From positions 1 through 64,000 of the forward strand of contig CAUGJE010000001.1 of the NCBI GenBank assembly GCA_959599915.1: a DNA stretch of 64,000 nt. The letters are read 5' to 3'. This DNA comes from an uncultured Collinsella sp. Lineage in GTDB: Bacteria > Actinomycetota > Coriobacteriia > Coriobacteriales > Coriobacteriaceae. Position numbers and translations under genes: made by a program. This document shows, one piece after another, positions 16,299 to 23,868 of this stretch. Below the pieces are notes generated by a model. The model was given only the letters and a program-made list of their open reading frames with translations. It had not been told where the DNA came from and did not search any database. Every line of letters begins with the position of its first letter. Positions within the stretch are counted from its first letter, which is position 1.

Positions 16299-17459
16299 AT
16301 GGAGATCACCAAGGATATCCGCTACGTTGGCGTCGACGATCACGACATTGACCTGTTCGAGGGCCAGTACGATGTGTCCGAGAACGGTATGGCATACAAC
16401 AGCTACGTTATCTTGGGCGAAAAGATCGCTGTTGCCGATTCAGTCGATGGCGGGTTTGTCGACGAATGGCTCGGTAACCTCGAGGCTGTACTCGGCGGTC
16501 GCACGCCCGACTACCTGGTCATCCATCACATGGAGCCCGATCACTCCGCCGGCATCGCCGCCTTTATGGAGCGCTATCCCCAGGCACAGATTGTGGCAAG
16601 CATGGGCGCCTTCCGCATGATGGTTAACTACTTTGACACCGACTTCCCCGAGCGCAAGATGGTTGTCAAGGAGGGTGACGTGCTCGATTTGGGCGGCCAC
16701 AGCCTAACCTTTGTCGGCGCCCCCAACGTGCACTGGCCCGAGGTGCTGTTCTCCTACGAGGCCACCGACAAGGTGCTCTTTAGTGCCGACGGCTTTGGCA
16801 AGTTCGGCGCCAACGACATCGAGGATCCGGAAGGGTGGGCCTGCGAGGCGCGCCGTTATTACTTTGGCATCGTGGGTAAGTTCGGCAAGTTTGTGCAGGC
16901 CGTGCTCAAGAAGGCCGCCGATCTGGACATCCAGGTTATCTGCCCGCTCCACGGCCCTGTTCTTACCGAGAACCTGGGCTATTACCTCGACACCTACAAC
17001 ACCTGGTCGAGCTATCAGCCCGAGGACGAGGGCATCACGATTGCCTATGCGAGCGTGTACGGCCATCTGAAGGCCGCCGTTGAGGAGCTCGCATCTGCGC
17101 TTGAGGCTCGCGGCCAGAAGGTTTCCGTCTTTGACCTGGCTCGCGACGACATGGCCGAGGCCGTTGAGGATGCGTTCCGCTACGACCGCCTGGTGCTCGC
17201 CTCCATTACCTATCAGGGCGAGATTTTCCCGTTCATGAGCACCTTTATCCACACGCTCGCTGAGCATGCCTACCAGAACCGCACCGTGGCGCTCGTCGAG
17301 GCTGGCTCTTGGGCACCTGCCGCCGCTAAGGTTATGGCCAAGGAGCTCGAGGGCATGAAAGACATCACGCTGACGCAGAATAAGGTGACCGTCCTGGGTT
17401 CGCTCAACGACGCTTCGCGCGCCCAGATCGAGGCCCTCGCTGACGAGCTGTCCAAGTAG
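16299..17459 (+). CDS. Flavodiiron protein (A-type flavoprotein)
   Basis: A cytoplasmic oxygen or nitric-oxide reductase that protects anaerobes. The 386-residue protein has an N-terminal metallo-beta-lactamase-like diiron domain with ligands His77, Glu79, Asp81 and His82 in HHMEPDHS, further ligands in NVHWPE, SADGFGKFG and CPLHGP, and a C-terminal flavodoxin domain starting near ITIAYASVYGHLK. No rubredoxin extension is visible, so a separate electron donor is needed. ATG 16299 is preceded by AGGAGG. It stands alone between the gal regulator and a strong hairpin terminator; its link to the sugar genes is probably only positional. Confidence 0.93.
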   Translation: MEITKDIRYVGVDDHDIDLFEGQYDVSENGMAYNSYVILGEKIAVADSVDGGFVDEWLGNLEAVLGGRTPDYLVIHHMEPDHSAGIAAFMERYPQAQIVASMGAFRMMVNYFDTDFPERKMVVKEGDVLDLGGHSLTFVGAPNVHWPEVLFSYEATDKVLFSADGFGKFGANDIEDPEGWACEARRYYFGIVGKFGKFVQAVLKKAADLDIQVICPLHGPVLTENLGYYLDTYNTWSSYQPEDEGITIAYASVYGHLKAAVEELASALEARGQKVSVFDLARDDMAEAVEDAFRYDRLVLASITYQGEIFPFMSTFIHTLAEHAYQNRTVALVEAGSWAPAAAKVMAKELEGMKDITLTQNKVTVLGSLNDASRAQIEALADELSK

Positions 17460-17482
17460 CGATACGTTCACTTTCAACGCTC

Positions 17483-17525
17483 AAACCACCACAAAGGGGA
17501 CAGGCACCTTTGTGGTGGTTTTTGT
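17483..17525. terminator. Hairpin terminator with REP-type GGGGACAG loop
   Basis: Perfect 15-bp arms AAACCACCACAAAGG / CCTTTGTGGTGGTTT with loop GGACAGGCA, then TTTTGTTT. It lies between convergent genes. A related hairpin occurs at 38735-38775, so the terminator belongs to a dispersed repeat family. Confidence 0.85.
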
Positions 17526-18329
17526 TTAAGCGCCGGCGATGACGAGATTTGGGCGGGCGTCGTCGACGGTCTCGGTGATTGAGGTGGCGACGGCATCATC
17601 GGGATCACGGTCCATCACGATGGTGTCGACATCGACAAGCTCGGCAAAGCGATACATGCCGCGTCCGTTGACCTTGCTGGCGTCCATGAGGGCCACGTTT
17701 TGACGGGCTGCGGCGATCATGGCCGTTTTGGTCTCGGCCATCTGCGGAAAGTCGGTCGTAAAGCCGCAGCCGGGAACAAAAGCGCCGGGGCACATGACGG
17801 CAAGGTCGGCATGGACCATTTGGAGCGCCTGCATAGTAAGTGGGCCGTACAGATAGCGATGACCTTTGCGCAGTGCCCCGCCCAGCATGACGACATCGAC
17901 CGAGGGCATGCTCTCGTCGATGTAATCGGCGATGGTGATGTCGGCCGTGATAACGGTGATGCCGTTGCGTTGATCGAGGAGCCGGACAAACTCGAGCGCC
18001 GTGGTGCCCGAGTCGACGAGCAGCGTGTCGCCGTCATTGACGAGCCCGATGGCGCTTTGCGCGATGGCCTGCTTGGCGGCAACATTGACGTTGATACGGC
18101 GATCCTGGGTGGATACGGTCAGTCGCTTCTGGAGCGACACAGCGCCACCGTGCGTGCGGCGCAGCTTGCCGGACTCGGCGAGCGCGTCTAGGTCCGCACG
18201 GGCGGTAACGGAGGACACACCAAAGGTCTGGGCGATTTCTGCTACCTGCACCGAGGCGTTATGTTCGAGCATCTCCATGATGGCGGCGCGACGTTCGTCG
18301 GCAAAAGCTCGGGTTGTTGCATGGGCCAT
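17526..18329 (-). CDS. DeoR-family transcriptional regulator
   Basis: A 267-residue DeoR-type repressor: an N-terminal winged HTH (about residues 9-60, RRAAIMEMLEHNASVQVAEIA then the TFGVSSVTARADLDALAESG recognition segment, LRRTHGGA) and a C-terminal sugar-phosphate sensor domain (DSGTTALEFVRLL, ITADI, MLGGALRKGHRYLYGP). ATG 18329 is chosen because GGAGC precedes it by four bases. It is divergent from the class II aldolase gene and probably controls it in response to a phosphosugar, as GatR or LacR do. A symmetric AT-rich site lies in the shared gap. Confidence 0.9.
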   Translation of the reverse strand: MAHATTRAFADERRAAIMEMLEHNASVQVAEIAQTFGVSSVTARADLDALAESGKLRRTHGGAVSLQKRLTVSTQDRRINVNVAAKQAIAQSAIGLVNDGDTLLVDSGTTALEFVRLLDQRNGITVITADITIADYIDESMPSVDVVMLGGALRKGHRYLYGPLTMQALQMVHADLAVMCPGAFVPGCGFTTDFPQMAETKTAMIAAARQNVALMDASKVNGRGMYRFAELVDVDTIVMDRDPDDAVATSITETVDDARPNLVIAGA

Positions 18330-18423
18330 ATTCGCTCCATCATCGTCTGAAATTTGCAGGAATTGTGTTGAGTCCATTTTCGTTCATTTTCTTTTTGAGT
18401 AAGAAAACACCTTTCGATTACTT

Positions 18424-18445
18424 ATCTTTTCTATAAAAGAAAGAT
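18424..18445. promoter_or_regulatory. AT-rich inverted repeat, possible DeoR operator
   Basis: The segment 18424-18445 has arms ATCTTT and AAAGAT around TCTATAAAAG, within an AT-rich divergent promoter region of 335 bp that otherwise holds no gene. TTTCG repeats at 18379 and 18412 could also be regulator half-sites. Confidence 0.35.
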
Positions 18446-18664
18446 GATTCGCTTGAAAACTGCAATGTCGTATAGAGGGATCCGGCGCGAATCCCTTCCG
18501 TTTGCTTTTCAAAAACGAGTGTCTTGACCTGTGTGCCGGTGATATCTCATACGTGCGACGCCGTCGATTTTCATACAATGGGCGCAGCAAAACGCAAGGT
18601 AAAACGCCTTGTGATCAACTACGCCCGATGTCCAGATGCGGGCGAGGGAGAGGAGCAAACGCTC

Positions 18665-19522
18665 ATGGCACTTGTTACCACCGAAAAGATGCTCAAGGAC
18701 GCTCAGGCCGGCCACTACGCCGTCGGCGCGTTCAACGTCGAGAACCTCGAGTTTGTTATGGCCGTTCTGGCCGCTGCCGAGGAGACCAAGTCCCCCGTCA
18801 TCATGCAGACCACCCCGGGCACCATCAAGACCGCTGGCCTGGATTACTTCTACGGCATGGTCAAGGCTGCCGCCGAGCGCGCTTCCGTGCCCGTCGCTCT
18901 GCACCTCGATCACGGCGATGGCTATGACCGCTGCATGCAGGCTTTCCGCACTGGCTACACCTCTGTCATGATTGACGGCTCGCACGAGTCCTTCGAGGAC
19001 AACATTGCCCTGACCAAGTCCGTCGCCGACGCTGGCCGCGCCATGGGCGTGCCCGTCGAGGCCGAGCTTGGCAAGGTCGGCGGCAAGGAGGACGACGGTC
19101 CCGCGGTTGAGGGCGAGAGCCCCTACACCGATCCGGCCGAGGCCAAGGAGTTCGTCGAGCGCACTGGCTGCACCTCCCTCGCTATTGGCGTTGGCACCAG
19201 CCACGGCGTGTACACGAGCGATCCGCACATCGAGCAGTCCGTGGTCAAGGCCATCCGCGACGCCGTCGACGTGCCGCTGGTTCTGCACGGTACCTCCGGT
19301 GTGCCCGATGAGCAGGTTGCCGAGGCCGTGAAGAACGGCATCTGCAAGGTCAACTACGCCACCGAGCTGCGTCAGGCCTACACCAAGGGCTTCATGGCCT
19401 ACATGGCCGAGAACCCCGCCTGCTTCGATCCCAAGAAGCCGGCCAAGGAGGGCATGCGCGAGATCACCGAGCTGGTTAAGATCCGCATGACCAACCTCAA
19501 CTCTGTGGGCAAAGCAGAGTAA
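18665..19522 (+). CDS. Class II aldolase, tagatose/fructose-bisphosphate type
   Basis: A 285-residue zinc aldolase of the FbaA/GatY/KbaY family. The metal-site segment HLDHG, the GSHESFEDN stretch, AELGKVGGKED and LHGTSGVPDEQV phosphate loop are visible. It cleaves a ketose-1,6-bisphosphate to dihydroxyacetone phosphate and glyceraldehyde-3-phosphate. Because no LacD homologue is present and a DeoR regulator adjoins, tagatose-1,6-bisphosphate made by LacC is a plausible substrate; a housekeeping fructose-bisphosphate aldolase role cannot be excluded from sequence. ATG 18665 has AGGAG eight bases before it. Confidence 0.9.
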   Translation: MALVTTEKMLKDAQAGHYAVGAFNVENLEFVMAVLAAAEETKSPVIMQTTPGTIKTAGLDYFYGMVKAAAERASVPVALHLDHGDGYDRCMQAFRTGYTSVMIDGSHESFEDNIALTKSVADAGRAMGVPVEAELGKVGGKEDDGPAVEGESPYTDPAEAKEFVERTGCTSLAIGVGTSHGVYTSDPHIEQSVVKAIRDAVDVPLVLHGTSGVPDEQVAEAVKNGICKVNYATELRQAYTKGFMAYMAENPACFDPKKPAKEGMREITELVKIRMTNLNSVGKAE

Positions 19523-19552
19523 CAGCAAGGGCACTCCGACTCGCTACATATC

Positions 19553-19683
19553 CCGGGGAGGGACGAGGGCTTAGTTCCCCAATCGTCCTCGGGCATGCAA
19601 AAAGCCTCGCTGCGCACTTCGTGCGGCGAGGCTTTTTGCCTCCTGCGGAAAGATTAGAGAACTAACCCCTCGTCCCTCCCCGG
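19553..19683. repeat. Nested hairpin with conserved internal loop, copy 1
   Basis: Outer arms 19553-19569 and 19667-19683 pair perfectly over 17 bp. An internal loop reads CGTCCTCGGGCATGC on the left and CTCCTGCGGAA on the right. The inner stem is AAAAAGCCTCGC / GCGAGGCTTTTT with a GCGCACTTCGTGC cap. The family has relatives at 52808, 59436 and 60512 with different outer arms. It follows the aldolase gene and may also terminate its transcription. Confidence 0.7.
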
Positions 19684-19702
19684 TTGACCTACTCGAGGTC
19701 GT

Positions 19703-19823
19703 CGCCCTTGTGGCGTTAGGGCGGAAAATAATAAGAAGCCTTCGCGCTGCGGAATGATTTTGGAAACTAAGTGCGGGGGCCCGCCCAAGCTGTCCTGTTC
19801 AATCGCCCTTGTGGCGTTAGGGC
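19703..19823. repeat. Pair of 20-bp direct repeats
   Basis: CGCCCTTGTGGCGTTAGGGC occurs at 19703-19722 and 19804-19823, 101 bp apart. Each can fold (GCCCT / AGGGC). No gene is visible in 19684-19844. Confidence 0.6.
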
Positions 19824-19844
19824 TGAAAGGGTGGGGCGCGTGGG

Positions 19845-20468
19845 TTATTTGGTTGTTAGGGTTAGTAGGTCGTTGGGGGTTTTGAGGTTGTAGGTGGCGT
19901 TTGGGATATCTTGGTGTGATCCCCATGCTGCTCGGGCAAAACTGACCCCTGCCGAAGTTGCGCATTGTTCGTCGTAGACGGTGTCGCCAACGTAGACGAC
20001 GTTGCCAGGATTCGCGCCCGCACGTCGGAGATATTCGAGCATGGGTGCGGGTGCGGGTTTATGTTCGGTTGTGTCTTCGACAAGGATGATGTGCTCAAAA
20101 TACTTATCGAAACCAAGGGGTGCAATTTCTTTTGCGTATTCGTCGCGCGCACGTGAGGAGACGATGCCAAGTTTGCAGCCGCTATCGGCGAGCGTTGCTA
20201 TGACTTCAAGCAAACCTGGAAACACGCTGATGGTGCTTTTAAAGCTGGCGGCAACTTGGCACCAGCGATCCAACGTTGCCTGCGAGTAGATCCCAAGTTT
20301 CTCAAGGGCATCCTTGCCGGGTATGCCGAGGGCAAAGTCAAGCTCGTGTCGGGGAAGCGTTTTGCTGGTCTCTTCTTGGACAATCTGGACAAGCGATGAC
20401 AGAACGCTTTCTTCTGTATCTGCCAATGTCCCATCAACGTCAAATACGATATGGTCAAAGTGCTTCAT
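19845..20468 (-). CDS. HAD-family phosphatase (phosphoglycolate phosphatase-like)
   Basis: A 207-residue haloacid-dehalogenase-type hydrolase. Motif I with the nucleophile is FDVDGTLADTEES at residues 8-20, motif II is GIVSSRA near 100, motif III Lys lies in EHKPAPAPM, and motif IV is VYVGDTVYDEQCA. The alpha-helical cap between motifs I and II is of the Gph/PgmB type. The substrate is unknown; phosphoglycolate, pyrophosphate or a sugar phosphate are typical. SD GAGAGGAG precedes the ATG. It follows the AraC-type gene on the same strand after 56 bp and may be co-transcribed. Confidence 0.88.
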   Translation of the reverse strand: MKHFDHIVFDVDGTLADTEESVLSSLVQIVQEETSKTLPRHELDFALGIPGKDALEKLGIYSQATLDRWCQVAASFKSTISVFPGLLEVIATLADSGCKLGIVSSRARDEYAKEIAPLGFDKYFEHIILVEDTTEHKPAPAPMLEYLRRAGANPGNVVYVGDTVYDEQCATSAGVSFARAAWGSHQDIPNATYNLKTPNDLLTLTTK

Positions 20469-20524
20469 ATGATTGCTCCTCTCTGTTGTTTGCCTGCAAG
20501 TTTGATGCAGTGACAGAAGAAGGG

Positions 20525-21463
20525 CTAGCGGGATTTCTGCCTGGTGCTATCGAGATTCTGCCTCGCTGCTCGATAGCTCGAAGGAGTGCACCCCATTTGT
20601 TCTTTAAATACCTGGCCAAGATGGCTTGCTGTTATAAATCCGCATTGGCGCGCGACTGTCTGTACCGTTCTCGTGGTGTGTGCCAAAAGTTCGCAAGCAC
20701 GGTTTATGCGGTATGCGCGTAGATATGCCGCCGGGGTCGTTCCTGCACAAGTTTCGATAATGCGGTAACACTCTCTTTCGCTTACGCCGGCTGCAGATGC
20801 CATCTGGGGCACATCTATAGCGGCTGCATAGTTTGCGCGGATAAAGTCCAGGATTGCCTTGAACTGTACGTCGCGGCTGGTCATCCAAGAGGCGCCGTCG
20901 GAAGAAAAGAGCGGTTCGGTCTTGGCGTTAATCTGAATCCAGAGCTCTGACAAACTATTTCGAAGCGCCATCTCGTTCTGCGGCTGTTGAAGGTCGTGGC
21001 TAAAGGAGCTCTTCAGCAAATCGATAAAGGGCATATCGTCGGGATTGGTGGGCGACCATTTGAGCACATCGACGCCTCGACATTGAAGCAATGGGTTGAT
21101 GTAGCGCTTTTGGAGACGCCCCGCGGGATCGCCGAGCATCGACGGCTGAAAGATATGCAGCATTTGAATGGCTGGCGCCGAATTGGGTGATTGCAGCGTG
21201 CTGTGCAAAACGCCGCCATTGATAAAGCCGGCGGACCCTTCCTCAAAGCGTACGTGCTCATGAGCCGCGTGCGTTCGATAGTCGATCGCTCCCTGCTCCA
21301 TGTAGAAAAGCTCAACTTCGGAATGCCAGTGCCAGGGGACGGAATTGCCCGGATAGCGAGCGAATTCTGCGCGTTCGGCAATATAGGGCCAGTCTTCGGC
21401 GGTCTCGGGAAACGCTTCCTCGCGTCCTCCGCGGTGCAATTCTATGTGATCCATGTTTCGCAT
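20525..21463 (-). CDS. AraC-family transcriptional regulator
   Basis: A 312-residue regulator with an N-terminal cupin-type ligand domain (about residues 30-110, HWHSEVELFYMEQG) and a C-terminal double HTH (about 205-300, VPQMASAAGVSERECYRII, then TVQTVARQCGFITASHLGQVFKEQMGCTPSSYR). Such proteins usually activate sugar-use genes on ligand binding; no sugar gene adjoins here apart from the HAD phosphatase downstream. The ATG at 21463 has only a weak SD; a start three codons later is equally possible. Confidence 0.88.
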   Translation of the reverse strand: MRNMDHIELHRGGREEAFPETAEDWPYIAERAEFARYPGNSVPWHWHSEVELFYMEQGAIDYRTHAAHEHVRFEEGSAGFINGGVLHSTLQSPNSAPAIQMLHIFQPSMLGDPAGRLQKRYINPLLQCRGVDVLKWSPTNPDDMPFIDLLKSSFSHDLQQPQNEMALRNSLSELWIQINAKTEPLFSSDGASWMTSRDVQFKAILDFIRANYAAAIDVPQMASAAGVSERECYRIIETCAGTTPAAYLRAYRINRACELLAHTTRTVQTVARQCGFITASHLGQVFKEQMGCTPSSYRAARQNLDSTRQKSR

Positions 21464-21488
21464 GGCATCAGTATAAAGCGCGATGGGC

Positions 21489-21698
21489 TTAGATTGCTCT
21501 TGCCTGTTCGGGGAACGCCTTGTCTAGGGATGCTTGGAGCTTTTCGAAGGATGCTCGTAAGTTGAGGCTCTGATCGGCTGAGCGCTTGGCTTTTGTGGTG
21601 GGGGAGTCGAGGAGACCGTTTCTCTGTGTCGGGGGGAAGGAGAAAAGGTTTGCATGTTTTAGGGATGGCTGCTGTGCTGCGTCATTGGAAGAATGCAT
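21489..21698 (-). CDS. Small ORF, 69 residues, unknown
   Basis: Starts MHSSNDAAQQPSLKH and ends FEKLQASLDKAFPEQARAI. It is preceded by a strong GAGGAGG SD that lies inside the last codons of another open frame (21701-21895), suggesting translational coupling on the minus strand. No family is recognised. It may be a short antitoxin-like or decayed reading frame. Confidence 0.35.
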   Translation of the reverse strand: MHSSNDAAQQPSLKHANLFSFPPTQRNGLLDSPTTKAKRSADQSLNLRASFEKLQASLDKAFPEQARAI

Positions 21699-21700
21699 GC

Positions 21701-21895
21701 TTATGCGGCCTCCTCGATGTCCACCAAAAGGTTGCGCACAGGGTGTGCTGCTAGGTCCCGTGCGTTGGCAGTATTATGCAGCGGACCGTTCAAAGAAGCG
21801 CTAAAGAAAGGCTTAACCTGGTTTGGTGTTACGATGAAACCGCAGGTCAAGGCTATTGAGTAACACTCTTGAAAGGTTTTGGGCTTAAGGGCTTT
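21701..21895 (-). pseudogene. 64-codon open frame lacking a start codon
   Basis: The minus strand from 21895 to the TAA at 21701-21703 is open after a TAG and has protein-like composition (segments CGFIVTPNQVKPFFSASLNG, RDLAAHPVRNLLVDIEEAA). There is no ATG or GTG near its beginning, only TTG codons. It looks like the 3' end of a truncated gene, next to the NUDIX-Vsr gene and followed by the 69-residue ORF. Family not recognised. The rest of the 490-bp gap, 21899-21951, shows nothing. Confidence 0.4.
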
Positions 21896-21951
21896 CTAAG
21901 GTTTGTGACGTGGATGTGGCTCGCCTGTGTGGGGCGTGTGAATGCTCGCTG

Positions 21952-22938
21952 TTAGCGCTGCGGCTCTGCAGCCCGTACCTGCTCGATGACCTTTTCCATC
22001 GTGGCGTCGATGCGGTCTTTTTTGAGCTCGCATTCCCAGATGGTTATGGGTGTCCAGCCCATTTGAGTGAGTGCCGCCACGGCAGCGCGGTCGCGCTCGA
22101 CGTTGCGACGGAACTTTGCCTCCCAAAAATCAACATTGCGCTTGGGCTGGCTCGGGTTGCACTTGGGGCAGCGGTGCCAAAAGCAGCCGTTGACGAAGAT
22201 GGCGATCTTGCGCCCGGGAAAGGCGATGTCGGGCTTGCCGGGCACCTTCCATTCCAAACGATAGCCCGTGAGGCCGGCGGCCCGTAGGCGCTGGCGAACG
22301 AGCAGCTCGGGCTTGGTGTTGGCGCGTTTGTTGCCCTTCATGGACTTTTTGATGGCGGCTCGACGGCGGACCAGTTCGCGCTCGTCAGCGGAGAGGTCCG
22401 AGGTATCGATGCCGTCGAGCAGACCTGGTTTGGGGCGTTTTTTGCTACGGCGCTTAGGTGCGCGCTTGGGTTTGGCGGTGGGTTTGTCGGCTGTGTTGGG
22501 CGCGGCGTCATCAGCGGAGCTTGCCTCAAGCCGGTCTTCCTTCAGCTCAATCAGGGCATCGATGAGCCCCTTGTCTGCGGGCATCCATTCCACCGTGGCA
22601 AGCGAGGTGCGCGGAATCCAGCGGATATCAAGCTGGCGGTCGTGCTTCTGAGGCTCATCGGATTCATCGGCGAGCGAGCAGTAGTAACACTCCATTGAGA
22701 GATGAAAATCGGGGTAGTCATACTCAACGGTGTAGAAATCACGCAGGTTGGTGACTTTTACCTGTAGCTCTTCCATAAGCTCGCGGCGCACGGCGTCTTC
22801 TGGCGTCTCACCGCGCATGAGCTTGCCACCGGGGAACTCCCAAAGTCCCTGCATGTCGCCATAGCCGCGCTGCACAGCCAGTAGCTCGTCGGATCCTTCC
22901 TTGCGAATGATCCCGGCGGCAACATGAACAGTCTTCAA
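21952..22938 (-). CDS. NUDIX hydrolase fused to Vsr mismatch endonuclease
   Basis: A 328-residue two-domain protein. Residues 1-135 are a MutT-like NUDIX domain with the complete box GKLMRGETPEDAVRRELMEE. Residues 136-190 form a basic Lys/Arg/Pro linker. Residues 190-325 are a very-short-patch repair endonuclease: NTKPELLVRQRLRAAG, VPGKPDIAFP with the catalytic Asp, FVNGCFWHRCPKC with metal and zinc residues, and NVERDRAAVAALTQMGW then WECELK. Vsr nicks at T:G mismatches from deaminated 5-methylcytosine; MutT domains remove oxidised nucleotides. Translation begins at TTG 22938 with AGAGGA upstream. No cytosine methyltransferase is adjacent, which is unusual for vsr. Confidence 0.88.
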   Translation of the reverse strand: MKTVHVAAGIIRKEGSDELLAVQRGYGDMQGLWEFPGGKLMRGETPEDAVRRELMEELQVKVTNLRDFYTVEYDYPDFHLSMECYYCSLADESDEPQKHDRQLDIRWIPRTSLATVEWMPADKGLIDALIELKEDRLEASSADDAAPNTADKPTAKPKRAPKRRSKKRPKPGLLDGIDTSDLSADERELVRRRAAIKKSMKGNKRANTKPELLVRQRLRAAGLTGYRLEWKVPGKPDIAFPGRKIAIFVNGCFWHRCPKCNPSQPKRNVDFWEAKFRRNVERDRAAVAALTQMGWTPITIWECELKKDRIDATMEKVIEQVRAAEPQR

Positions 22939-22977
22939 CAGGAGTCCTCTCTCAACATCAACACGTGGCAGACTACG

Positions 22978-23009
22978 CTTACCTTACGCAACGGTAAGGC
23001 AAGCGTAAG
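22978..23009. promoter_or_regulatory. Overlapping inverted repeats upstream of the ABC operon
   Basis: CTTACC / GGTAAG (22978-22983, 22993-22998) and CTTACG / CGTAAG (22983-22988, 23004-23009) interleave in a 32-bp region in the divergent promoter gap. Possible binding site of an unidentified regulator. Confidence 0.3.
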
Positions 23010-23082
23010 CCATATCGATGGTAGCCGACTCGGCTTCTTGCGACTATAGATGCCGTAGACTAATTGCAAGAAAGGACTCGGT

Positions 23083-23868
23083 ATGCAAACCATGCAAGCA
23101 GCGACCCCGGTACTGGAGGTCGCGCATCTCGAAAAGGTATATGGAGCGCTGGGCAACGTGACCCGCGCGCTCAACGACGTCAGCTTTACCGTCAACCGCG
23201 GCGAATTCGTCGGTATCATGGGTGCCTCGGGCTCGGGCAAGTCGACGCTGCTCAACTGCGTGTCGACCATCGATGCCGCCACGAGCGGCACCATCCGCAT
23301 CAACGGCCAGGACGTGACGCGCATGAAACAGGCCAAGCTTTCGCAGTTCCGCCGCGAGGAGCTCGGCTTTATCTTCCAGGACTCCAACCTGCTCGATACG
23401 CTCACGGCACGCGAGAACATTGCCCTGCCGCTCACCATCGCCCGCACAAACTCGGCCGAAATTTCGACCCGCGTGCAGGATGTAGCCGCGCGTCTGTCTA
23501 TCAGTCAGGTGCTCGACAAGTATCCCTACCAGATGTCCGGCGGTCAGCAACAGCGCGTTGCCGCGGCTCGCGCGCTCGTCACCGACCCCACTATGATTAT
23601 GGCCGACGAGCCCACCGGCGCCCTCGATTCCAAGAGCGCCCGCTTGCTGCTCGAGAGCCTGGAGGCGCTCAATCGCCGTCTGCGCGCCACCGTGCTCATG
23701 GTCACGCACGACAGCTTTGCCGCCAGCTACACGAGCCGTGTGCTGTTTATCCGCGACGGCAAGATTTTCACTGAGCTGCGCCGCGGCGACACCGACCGCC
23801 GAGAGTTCTTCGACCGCATTATGGAGGTCGTTGCCATGATGGGCGGTGAGGGCTCCGATGCTCTGTAA
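23083..23868 (+). CDS. ABC transporter ATP-binding protein (BceA/MacB type)
   Basis: A 261-residue ATPase: Walker A GASGSGKSTLL (about residues 46-56), Q-loop FIFQDSNLL, signature MSGGQQQRVAAARAL, Walker B TMIMADEPTGALD, and H-loop VTHD. The GALD and SGGQQQR forms place it in the LolD/BceA class that works with FtsX-like permeases. SD AAAGGA. Its stop overlaps the start of the permease gene, so the two subunits are co-translated. Probable role: export or detoxification of peptide antibiotics, as in BceAB. No two-component system adjoins. Confidence 0.93.
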   Translation: MQTMQAATPVLEVAHLEKVYGALGNVTRALNDVSFTVNRGEFVGIMGASGSGKSTLLNCVSTIDAATSGTIRINGQDVTRMKQAKLSQFRREELGFIFQDSNLLDTLTARENIALPLTIARTNSAEISTRVQDVAARLSISQVLDKYPYQMSGGQQQRVAAARALVTDPTMIMADEPTGALDSKSARLLLESLEALNRRLRATVLMVTHDSFAASYTSRVLFIRDGKIFTELRRGDTDRREFFDRIMEVVAMMGGEGSDAL

